Positions 51,101 through 63,100 of a stretch of 64,000 bases of DNA are shown here, one piece after another. The stretch lies in NCBI GenBank assembly GCA_965644295.1, contig CBFFRP010000616.1, positions 124,001-188,000 on the forward strand, read 5' to 3'. Made by a program: the position numbers and the translations under genes. Position 1 is the stretch's first letter, and each line of letters begins with the position of its first letter. The notes under the pieces were generated by a model, which was not told where the DNA came from, made no database searches, and worked only from the letters and a program-made list of their open reading frames with translations. The DNA comes from Paraphysomonas bandaiensis. Its lineage: Eukaryota; Chrysophyceae.

Positions 51101-54100
51101 TAGCTCATCAATGGCTTCGACTGGTGGTGATATTGACATTAACAGTTCATCGTCGTTAGGATCATCTGGTAAGGTTTCGATGTCTAGTGGTTCATCGGAA
51201 ATATCACCCTCTGGTTCGGTGTTGATATCGACAGGCGACAGTTCGGATTCAACTGCAGGTTCTGTGCATGTAAATGCTGGATCCAGTGGTGCTGATATTG
51301 GTTCTGATGTGGCATTCGTTGCTGGTAGTAGTTCTGGGACTGGTGGTACTGTTTCATTGAGTGCTGGTTCTGGTGCAGCTGGTGGTGATGTTCTTTTAGA
51401 AAGTGGTGTTGGTTTGTCCCAGAAGAGTGGTAGTATTATTATTACTGGTGGCTTGTCTTCTGGTGTTTTTTCTGGCGGGAGTGTTGCTGTTAGTGGAGGG
51501 GGTAGCAGTGATGTAGGTGGTGAAGTTTCGTTTAGTGGCGGATCTGGTAAGAGTGGTGGGGGTAGTGCTTCCCTTTCTGGCGGCATCGGAGTCGATAGCG
51601 TCGGCGGTGCAGTGGTGGTATCCGGAGGATTGTCGGGTGGTGGGACAGGCGGCTCTGTGGTTCTTATATCAGGTGTCGGTAAAGATTCCAGTGGTGATGT
51701 ATTGATGGCTTCCTCTTCTTCTGATGTCGGCTCTAGTGGTGCGGTTGTTATTTCAACTGGCACGTCTGACACGGGGATAGTTGGTAATATTGTTTTGTCG
51801 GTTGGCGCTAGCAAAAGCTCTAGCTCTGACGGAAGCGATATACTTCTCTCTGCAGGAGCTGGGCGAAATGGTGGTGATGTTTCCATTGTTGGTGGTATGG
51901 GGGAACATGGGCGTGGTGGTTCTGTTCGTATTATGGGTGGATCCAATGCTGATATATCTTCGTCAGGTGGTACAAGTGGGGTTGACATTGGGACGTTATC
52001 TAGCGACACTTATTCAGGTAGTGTCAGAGTAACCACCGGTGAAGTTTCACGTGGTTCTTCAGGGGCTGTATCAATTGCATCAGGTGATAGTGATGAAGTC
52101 GCTGGAGAGGTCAATATTGCTCCAGGAATCACCGGGCCATACCATGACGGTTCACATTTGTTAATGTCAGGGGGCAAGACGATTTCTACTCTTCACCGTG
52201 GTGGTGATGTCAAGATAAGTTCTGGTGTTAGTGGCTCTACGGGAGGACGTGGTGGTGACATCGTAGCTGTAGCTAGTGATGGTGATGCGATTGGTGGCTC
52301 TATAATTCTGTCGTCTGGGGCTTCTTCTGGTTTAGGGATGGCTGGGAATGTAGACATATCTGCCGGGCAGTCCACTTCCGATTTAGGAGGTGATGTCTTC
52401 CTACGTTCGGGCGGATCCCAGGGTCGAAGGGGTGGGGGTGTCCATTTAACTTCATCGGACAGTTCTCACTCTGGTGACATATCTCTTATTTCTGGTAATG
52501 GTGAATATTCGTCTGGTGAGATCGCATTAGCATCTGGTGAAACAGTAGAAAATTCGGGATTTATACACTTCAGTGTTGGAACTTCAACTACCGGGAGTGC
52601 AGGAAATATTCAAGTGTCTGGTGGTTATGGCTTTAAGCGTGGGTCTGATGTTAGTTTTGAAGGGGGTCATTCGGATTTACGTGGAGGAGATATAACTGTT
52701 CGTGGCGGACAGGGCTCATATGGAGGGAGCGTTAGCATTGTGTCAGGGTCTAGTGCATCTGCCGTATCGGAGAGTGGATCAATTGCTCTGTTGTCCGCTG
52801 ATTCCACTATAAGCGGTGATATAGTGATGTCTTCTGGTTTTGCTAGTTTGGGAGAATCTGGTGATGTGAGTATTTTATCGGGTGATTCTGAAATGTCTGA
52901 AGCTGGTGAAATTACTATAAAATCTGGAACTGGCTTTAGAGGTGAAAAGGGTGCTAATATTAACATTGACGCTGGTGGTGGTGATGGTAAAGGTGGATCT
53001 ATAATTATGACAAGTGGCTCCAGTGAGTCTGGTGTCCCTGGCGTTTTTGCGTTGACAACTGGTAGCAGTGTTCGTGGAAGTAGTGGTAGTATTCAAATTT
53101 CTACTGGGCATACACGTAAACAAGCTTCTGGAAGTATTGAATTATTTACTGGGACGACTACAACGGGGTGTGTTGGAAGTATTGTTCTGTCAACACCAGT
53201 GTCTCAGTCGACATCTAGCTCTGAGGGTGGTATTACTGCTTTGAGTGGTAGTTATTTGAAATTACTTACTGCAAATTATGGTAAAGGTGGATTGAGTGGC
53301 GAGATACAGCTTAGTACTGGAAAATCAAGTCGTGGCGACACTGGTGCTCTTATGATGAGTACGGGATCGTCTGTATCTGGAGCTGGCGGATCCATTGCCA
53401 TGAATGTCGGAAGTGGTAATTCAGGTGATGGTGGTAATGTTATGGTGGCTGCAGGTGATACATTCGCATGGAGTGGGGCCGGTGGCAATGTTTCTGTATC
53501 CGCTGGTCATGGTTTTGGTTCTACTGATTCGCTTGGTGGCCATGTGTCTATCAGCGGTGGTTCTGCGGCGACTTTTACTGGAGGTTCTGTATCTGTGACC
53601 TCTGGATCCGGTAAAACTGCTAGTGGTCTTGTTTCTATTCGTTCTGCGGATGGGATGAGCTCTAACAGTGGTCTTGTTCGTGTGCATTCTGGGAGTTCTA
53701 CAAGTGGTGCTTCTGGGACATTGGAACTGAGTACCGGTACTTCGTTTGAGTCAGCGGGGTCTATTATTTTATCTGTAGGCTCGTCGAAGCGTCGTGACGG
53801 CGGAGATGTTGCTATATCAGCTGGAGCCTCTTTTGCTTCGAAATCAAGTGGTGGTAATATTCGTATTGATGCTGGGAATGCCGAAGGTTTTTATGGTGTT
53901 GGGGGAACTGTATCTCTTCATGGAGGCTCTGCTCTCTCAGGCAGAGGTGGCGACTTGAATTTGACATCTGGCGAAAGTTTTGATAGTTCTAGCGGCAGTA
54001 TGTTTCTGCGTACCTCCAATGCGGGGCCTGCTGGAAGCAGTGGTATTATTGAGTTGACAACTGGAACAGCAAGGGTAGGTAATACTGGGTGGGTGAAAAT

Positions 54101-57100
54101 TTCCACTGGAGAGGCTCTAAGTTCTGGTAAAGGAGGGTCAATTGATATAAATGTCGGTACTGGTTCTAGTGGTTCGGGGGGCAGTATATCGATTCTTGCT
54201 GGTGAAAGTAGCCATTTCTCCGGTGGTAGTGTGACAGTTAAATCAGGATTTGGTTCAACGACTAGTAGTGGAGACGTCACTATAAAGTCCGCGAATGCTG
54301 GAAGTTTTGGATCTAGTGGGAAAATAGATTTGATGACTGGAACAACCTCCTATGGGAACAGTGGTACTATTCATATTCATTCTGGAAGTTCTCTGTCCGG
54401 ACAGGGTGGAAGTATTGAAATCCATGTTGGCTCTGGTACTAGCGGTGCCGGAGGCTATGTATTTATAGATGCTGGAAAGACGACGCATAATAAATATGGT
54501 GGTGATGTAGACATTAATACGGGTTACAGTCATCAGACTAGTAGTGGCTCCTTCACAGTGAAAACTGCAAATGCGGGTATAGCAGGTGTCAGTGGGCATT
54601 TAATGTTGTTATCTGGCACTGCAAGTAAAGGCAACAGCGGAAAAATAGCACTAAATACAGGTAATGCAAAATCTGGAAGAGGTGGAACGGTATATGTTAC
54701 AGTTGGTTCCGGTAATAGTGGATCTGGTGGTGAACTAGTGTTATCAGCTGGTACTTCATCTTCCCAGAGTGGTGGTCGTTTGACAATTATAAGTGGTTAT
54801 GGCTCGCGTGGTAGCAGTGGAGCATTGTCTTTGTTGACTGCTAATGCTGGATCATCTGGTGTGAGTGGTCAATTGGTGTTGAGTACTGGTACTTCTAGTC
54901 GAGGCAACAGTGGTTCGTTGTACATTGGCAGTGGATCTTCATCCAGTGGTCGTGGTGGTTCAGTGTATGTGACAGTAGGATCTGGCAACAGTGGATCAGG
55001 TGGAGAGTTGTCATTATCTGCTGGTACTTCATCTTCCCAGAGTGGTGGTCGTTTGACAATTGTTTCTGGTTATGGTTCTCGTGGTAGTAGTGGAGCATTG
55101 TCTTTGTTGACTGCCAATGCTGGATCATCTGGTGTGAGTGGTCAATTGGTGTTGAGTACTGGTACTTCTAGTAGAGGCAACAGTGGTTCGTTGTACATTG
55201 GCAGTGGATCTGCATCAAGTGGTCGTGGTGGTTCAGTGTATGTGACAGTAGGATCCGGCAACAGTGGATCAGGTGGTGAGTTGGCACTATCCGCTGGTAC
55301 TTCATCTTCCCAGAGTGGTGGTCGTTTGACAATAGTTACTGGGTATGGATCTGTGGGAAGTAGTGGAGCATTGTCCTTGTTGACTGCTAATGCTGGATCA
55401 TCTGGTGTGAGTGGTCAATTGGTGTTGAGTACTGGTACTTCTAGTCGAGGCAACAGTGGTTCGTTGTACATTGGCAGTGGATCTTCATCCAGTGGTCGTG
55501 GTGGTTCAGTGTATGTGACAGTAGGGTCCGGCAACAGTGGATCAGGTGGTGAGTTGGCATTGTCTGCAGGTACTTCATCTTCCCAGAGTGGTGGCCGTTT
55601 GACAATTGTAAGTGGTTATGGTTCTCGTGGTAGCAGTGGAGCGTTGTCTTTGTTGACTGCTAATGCTGGATCATCTGGTGTGAGTGGTCAATTGGTGTTG
55701 AGTACTGGTACTGCTAGTCGAGGCAACAGTGGTTCGTTGTACATTGGCAGTGGATCTGCATCCAGTGGTCGTGGTGGTTCAGTGTATGTGACAGTAGGAT
55801 CTGGCAACAGTGGTTCAGGTGGTGAGTTGTCATTATCTGCTGGTACTTCATCTTCCCAGAGTGGTGGTCGTTTGACAATTGTCAGTGGTTATGGTTCTCG
55901 TGGTAGCAGTGGAGCATTGTCTTTGTTGACTGCTAATGCAGGATCATCTGGTGTGAGTGGTCAATTGGTGTTGAGTACTGGTACTGCTAGTCGAGGCAAC
56001 AGTGGTTCGTTGTACATTGGCAGTGGATCTGCATCAAGTGGTCGTGGTGGTTCAGTGTATGTGACAGTAGGATCTGGCAACAGTGGTTCAGGTGGTGAGT
56101 TGATGTTGTCAGCTGGCGAGTCATCATCGGAGAGTGGTGGTCGTTTGACAATTGTCAGTGGTTATGGTTCTCGTGGTAGTAGTGGAGCATTGTCTTTGTT
56201 GACTGCTAATGCAGGATCATCTGGTGTGAGTGGTCAATTGGTATTGAGTACTGGTACTGCTAGTCAGGGCAACAGTGGTTCGTTGTACATTGGCAGTGGA
56301 TCTTCATCCAGTGGTCGTGGTGGTTCAGTGTATGTGACAGTGGGATCTGGCAACAGTGGATCAGGTGGTGAGTTGGCACTATCTGCTGGTACTTCATCTT
56401 CCCAGAGTGGTGGTCGTTTGACAATTGTAAGTGGTTATGGTTCTCGTGGTAGCAGTGGAGCATTGTCGATGTTGACTGCCAATGCTGGATCATCTGGTGT
56501 GAGTGGTCAATTGGTGTTGAGTACTGGTACTTCTAGTCGAGGCAACAGTGGTTCGTTGTACATTGGCAGTGGATCTGCATCAAGTGGTCGTGGTGGTTCA
56601 GTGTATGTGACAGTAGGGTCCGGCAACAGTGGATCAGGTGGTGAGTTGGCATTATCTGCTGGTACTTCATCTTCCCAGAGTGGTGGTCGTTTGACAATTG
56701 TCACTGGTTATGGTTCTCGTGGTAGTAGTGGAGCATTGTCTTTGTTGACTGCTAATGCTGGATCATCTGGTGTGAGTGGTCAATTGGTGTTGAGTACTGG
56801 TACTGCTAGTCGAGGCAACAGTGGTTCGTTGTACATTGGCAGTGGATCTGCATCCAGTGGTCGTGGTGGTTCAGTGTATGTGACAGTAGGATCTGGCAAC
56901 AGTGGATCAGGTGGTGAGTTGGCACTATCCGCTGGTACTTCATCTTCCCAGAGTGGTGGTCGTTTGACAATTGTAACTGGTTTCAGTTCAGAGCGATCCA
57001 GTGGAGCGTTGTCTTTGTTGACTGCTAATGCTGGATCATCTGGTGTGAGTGGTCAATTGGTGTTGAGTACTGGTACTGCTAGTCGAGGCAACAGTGGTTC

Positions 57101-60100
57101 GTTGTACATTGGCAGTGGATCTGCATCCAGTGGTCGTGGTGGTTCAGTGTATGTGACAGTAGGATCCGGCAACAGTGGATCAGGTGGCGAGTTGTCATTA
57201 TCTGCTGGTACTTCATCTTCCCAGAGTGGTGGTCGTTTGACAATTGTTACTGGTTATGGTTCTCGTGGTAGTAGTGGAGCATTGTCTTTGTTGACTGCTA
57301 ATGCTGGATCATCTGGTGTGAGTGGTCAATTGGTGTTGAGTACTGGAACTTCTAGTCGAGGCAACAGTGGTTCGTTGTACATTGGCAGTGGATCTGGTGC
57401 AAGTGGTCGTGGTGGTTCAGTGTATGTGACAGTAGGATCCGGCAACAGTGGTTCAGGTGGTGAGTTGATGTTGTCAGCTGGCGAGACATCATCGGAGAGT
57501 GGTGGTCGTTTGACAATTATAACTGGTTTCAGTTCAGAGCGATCCAGTGGAGCATTGTCTTTGTTGACTGCTAATGCTGGATCATCTGGTGTGAGTGGTC
57601 AATTGGTGTTGAGTACTGGTACTTCTAGTCGAGGCAACAGTGGTTCGTTGTACATTGGCAGTGGATCTGGTGCAAGTGGTCGTGGTGGTTCAGTGTATGT
57701 GACAGTAGGATCCGGCAACAGTGGTTCAGGTGGTGAGTTGTCATTATCTGCTGGTACTTCATCTTCCCAGAGTGGTGGTCGTTTGACAATTGTAAGTGGT
57801 TATGGTTCTCGTGGTAGCAGTGGAGCATTGTCTTTGTTGACTGCCAATGCTGGATCATCTGGTGTGAGTGGTCAATTGGTGTTGAGTACTGGTACTTCTA
57901 GTCGAGGCAACAGTGGTTCGTTGTACATTGGCAGTGGATCTGCATCAAGTGGTCGTGGTGGTTCAGTGTATGTGACAGTAGGGTCCGGCAACAGTGGATC
58001 AGGTGGTGAGTTGGCATTATCTGCTGGTACTTCATCTTCCCAGAGTGGTGGTCGTTTGACAATTGTTTCTGGTTATGGTTCTCGTGGTAGCAGTGGAGCG
58101 TTGTCTTTGTTGACTGCCAATGCTGGATCATCTGGTGTGAGTGGTCAATTGGTGTTGAGTACTGGTACTGCTAGTAGAGGCAACAGTGGTTCGTTGTACA
58201 TTGGTAGTGGATCTGCATCAAGTGGTCGTGGTGGTTCAGTGTATGTGACAGTAGGATCCGGCAACAGTGGATCAGGTGGTGAGTTGTCATTATCTGCTGG
58301 TACTTCATCTTCCCAGAGTGGTGGTCGTTTGACAATAGTTACTGGGTATGGATCTGTGGGAAGTAGTGGAGCATTGTCGATGTTGACTGCCAATGCAGGA
58401 TCATCTGGTGTGAGTGGTCAATTGGTGTTGAGTACTGGAACTTCTAGTAAGGGCAACAGTGGTTCGTTGTACATTGGTAGTGGATCTGCATCCAGTGGTC
58501 GTGGTGGTTCAGTATATGTGACAGTAGGATCTGGCAACAGTGGATCAGGTGGTGAGTTGGCATTATCTGCTGGTACTTCATCTTCCCAGAGTGGTGGTCG
58601 TTTGACAATTGTTTCTGGTTATGGTTCTCGTGGTAGCAGTGGAGCATTGTCTTTGTTGACTGCCAATGCTGGATCATCTGGTGTGAGTGGTCAATTGGTG
58701 TTGAGTACTGGTACTTCTAGTCGAGGCAACAGTGGATCGTTGTACATTGGCAGTGGATCTGGTGCAAGTGGTCGTGGTGGTTCAGTGTATGTGACAGTAG
58801 GATCTGGCAACAGTGGATCAGGTGGAGAGTTGATGTTGTCAGCTGGCGAGTCATCATCGGAGAGTGGTGGTCGTTTGACAATTGTAACTGGTTTCAGTTC
58901 AGAGCGATCCAGTGGAGCATTGTCCTTGTTGACTGCCAATGCAGGATCATCAGGTGTGAGTGGTCAATTGGTGTTGAGTACTGGAACTGCTAGTCGAGGC
59001 AACAGTGGATCGTTGTACATTGGCAGTGGATCTGGTGCAAGTGGCCGTGGTGGTTCAGTGTATGTGACAGTGGGATCAGGTGACAGTGGATCAGGTGGTG
59101 AGTTGATGTTGTCAGCTGGCGAGTCATCCTCGGAGAGTGGTGGTCGTTTGACAATTGTAACTGGTTTCAGTTCAGAGCGATCAAGTGGAGCGTTGTCTTT
59201 GTTGACTGCTAATGCTGGATCATCTGGTGTGAGTGGTCAATTGGTATTGAGTACTGGTACTGCTAGTCAGGGCAACAGTGGTTCGTTGTACATTGGTAGT
59301 GGATCTGCATCAAGTGGACGTGGTGGTTCAGTGTATGTGACAGTAGGATCAGGTGACAGTGGTTCTGGTGGTGAGTTGATGATGTCAGCTGGCGAGTCAT
59401 CATCGGAGAGTGGTGGTCGTTTGACAATTGTAAGTGGTTATGGTTCTCGTGGTAGTAGTGGAGCATTGTTTCTGTGGACTGCTAATGCAGGATCATCTGG
59501 TGTGAGTGGTCAATTGGTGTTGAGTACTGGTACTTCTAGTAGAGGCAACAGTGGATCGTTGTACATTGGCAGTGGATCTGCATCAAGTGGTCGTGGTGGT
59601 TCAGTGTATGTGACAGTAGGATCTGGCAACAGTGGATCAGGTGGTGAGTTGATGTTGTCAGCTGGCGAGTCATCATCGGAGAGTGGTGGTCGTTTGACAA
59701 TTGTAACTGGTTTCAGTTCAGAGCGATCCAGTGGAGCATTGTCTCTGTTGACTGCTAATGCTGGATCATCTGGTGTGAGTGGTCAATTGGTGTTGAGTAC
59801 TGGTACTGCTAGTCGAGGCAACAGTGGTTCGTTGTACATTGGCAGTGGATCTGCATCAAGTGGTCGTGGTGGTTCAGTGTATGTGACAGTAGGATCTGGC
59901 AACAGTGGATCAGGTGGTGAGTTGATGTTGTCAGCTGGCGAGTCATCATCGGAGAGTGGTGGTCGTTTGACAATTGTAACTGGTTTCAGTTCAGAGCGAT
60001 CTAGTGGAGCATTGTCTTTGTTGACTGCTAATGCTGGATCATCTGGTGTGAGTGGTCAATTGGTGTTGAGTACTGGTACTTCTAGTAAGGGCAACAGTGG

Positions 60101-63100
60101 TTCGTTGTACATTGGCAGTGGATCTGCATCAAGTGGTCGTGGTGGTTCAGTGTATGTGACAGTAGGATCTGGCAACAGTGGATCAGGTGGTGAGTTGATG
60201 TTGTCAGCTGGTACTTCATCTTCCCAGAGTGGTGGTCGTTTGACAATTGTAACTGGTTCTGGATCTGTGGGAAGTAGTGGAGCATTGTCTCTGTTGACTG
60301 CTAATGCTGGATCATCTGGTGTGAGTGGTCAATTGGTGTTGAGTACTGGTACTTCTAGTCGAGGCAACAGTGGTTCGTTGTACATTGGCAGTGGATCTGC
60401 ATCCAGTGGTCGTGGTGGTTCAGTGTATGTGACAGTAGGGTCCGGCAACAGTGGATCAGGTGGTGAGTTGGCACTATCCGCTGGTACTTCATCTTCCCAG
60501 AGTGGTGGTCGTTTGACAATTGTTTCTGGGTATGGGTCTCAAGGTTCGAGTGGAGCATTGTCTTTGTTGACTGCTAATGCTGGATCATCTGGTGTGAGTG
60601 GTCAATTGGTGTTGAGTACTGGCTTCGCATCCTTAGGTAACAGTGGTTCTATATATATTGGATCTTCTTCTGCATCTAGTGGTCGTGGTGGTTCAGTGTA
60701 TGTGACAGTAGGGTCCGGCAACAGTGGTTCTGGTGGTGAGTTGGTGTTGTCAGCTGGTACTTCATCTTCCCAGAGCGGTGGACGGCTCTCTATTGTGTCT
60801 GGTTATGGTTCCTCAAGAAGTAGTGGGGCCATATCACTACAAACAGCTCCTTCAGGATCTTTAGGAGTTAGTGGTCATATTATTTTAAGCACCGGCAGCT
60901 CAAGTCGGGGGAACACCGGATCTCTATACATTGGCAGTGGAACTGCGTCAAGTGGTCGTGGTGGTTCAGTGTATGTGACAGTAGGATCAGGTGACAGTGG
61001 ATCAGGTGGTGAGTTGATGTTGTCAGCTGGCGAGTCATCATCGGAGAGTGGTGGTCGTTTGACAATTGTAACTGGTTTCAGTTCAGAGCGATCCAGTGGA
61101 GCATTGTCCTTGTTGACTGCTAATGCTGGATCATCTGGTGTGAGTGGTCAATTGGTGTTGAGTACTGGTACTTCTAGTAGAGGCAACAGTGGTTCATTGT
61201 ACATTGGCAGTGGAACTGCGTCAAGTGGTCGTGGTGGTTCAGTGTATGTGACAGTAGGATCAGGTGACAGTGGATCAGGTGGAGAGTTGATGTTGTCAGC
61301 TGGCGAGTCATCATCGGAGAGTGGTGGTCGTTTGACAATTGTTACTGGTTACAGTTCAGAGCGATCCAGTGGAGCATTGTCCTTGTTGACTGCTAATGCT
61401 GGATCATCAGGTGTGAGTGGCCAATTGGTGTTGAGTACTGGTACTGCTAGTAAGGGCAACAGTGGTTCGTTGTACATTGGCAGTGGATCTGGTGCAAGTG
61501 GTCGTGGTGGTTCAGTGTATGTGACAGTAGGATCCGGCAACAGTGGGTCAGGTGGTGAGTTGATGTTGTCAGCTGGCGAGTCATCATCGGAGAGTGGTGG
61601 TCGTTTGACAATTGTTACTGGTTCTGGTTCTCGTGGTAGTAGTGGAGCATTGTCTTTGTTGACTGCCAATGCTGGATCATCTGGTGTGAGTGGTCAATTG
61701 GTGTTGAGTACTGGTACTGCTAGTCGAGGCAATAGTGGTTCGTTGTACATTGGCAGTGGATCTGGTGCAAGTGGTCGTGGTGGTTCAGTGTATGTGACAG
61801 TAGGATCCGGCAACAGTGGATCAGGTGGTGAGTTGATGTTGTCAGCTGGCGAGTCATCATCGGAGAGTGGTGGTCGTTTGACAATTGTTTCTGGTTATGG
61901 TTCTCGTGGCAGTAGTGGAGCATTGTCTTTGTTGACTGCCAATGCTGGATCATCTGGTGTGAGTGGTCAATTGGTGTTGAGTACTGGTACTTCTAGTAGA
62001 GGCAACAGTGGTTCGTTGTACATTGGTAGTGGATCTGGTGCAAGTGGTCGTGGTGGTTCAGTGTATGTGACAGTAGGATCTGGCAACAGTGGATCAGGTG
62101 GTGAGTTGATGTTGTCAGCTGGCGAGTCATCATCGGAGAGTGGTGGTCGTTTGACAATTGTAACTGGTTTCAGTTCAGAGCGATCCAGTGGAGCATTGTC
62201 TTTGTTGACTGCTAATGCTGGATCATCTGGTGTGAGTGGTCAATTGGTGTTGAGTACTGGTACTTCTAGTCGAGGCAACAGTGGTTCGTTGTACATTGGC
62301 AGTGGATCTGCATCAAGTGGTCGTGGTGGTTCAGTGTATGTGACAGTAGGATCCGGCAACAGTGGATCAGGTGGTGAGTTGATGTTGTCAGCTGGTGAGT
62401 CATCATCGGAGAGTGGTGGTCGTTTGACAATTATAACTGGTTTCAGTTCAGAGCGATCCAGTGGAGCATTGTCTTTGTTGACTGCTAATGCTGGATCATC
62501 TGGTGTGAGTGGTCAATTGGTGTTGAGTACTGGTACTGCTAGTAGAGGCAACAGTGGTTCGTTGTACATTGGCAGTGGATCTGCATCAAGTGGTCGTGGT
62601 GGTTCAGTGTATGTGACAGTAGGATCCGGCAACAGTGGATCAGGTGGTGAGTTGATGTTGTCAGCTGGCGAGTCATCATCGGAGAGTGGTGGTCGTTTGA
62701 CAATTGTAACTGGTTTCAGTTCAGAGCGATCCAGTGGAGCATTGTCTTTGTTGACTGCTAATGCTGGATCATCTGGTGTGAGTGGTCAATTGGTGTTGAG
62801 TACTGGTACTGCTAGTAAGGGCAACAGTGGTTCGTTGTACATTGGCAGTGGATCTGGTGCAAGTGGTCGTGGTGGTTCAGTGTATGTGACAGTAGGATCT
62901 GGCAACAGTGGATCAGGTGGTGAGTTGATGTTGTCAGCTGGCGAGTCATCATCGGAGAGTGGTGGTCGTTTGACAATAGTAACTGGTTCTGGGTCTGTGG
63001 GAAGTAGTGGAGCGTTGTCTTTGTTGACTGCTAATGCTGGATCATCTGGTGTGAGTGGTCAATTGGTGTTGAGTACCGGTACTTCTAGTCGAGGCAACAG

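Larger units (their letters stand above)
41431..53850 (+). other. Beta-repeat stalk 3, irregular part
   Basis: Strand repeats have the same kind as stalks 1 and 2. It contains block G (42651-43437 and 44058-44844) and the 810-bp block H (46361-49616 and 50431-51388). The stretches 44845-46360, 49617-50430 and 51389-53850 show only diverged repeats. A Cys codon (TGT at 53169-53171) stands out, because Cys is otherwise extremely rare in what I translated. Around 53.85 kb the strands settle into the fixed order that becomes the 91-residue array. Confidence 0.72.
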
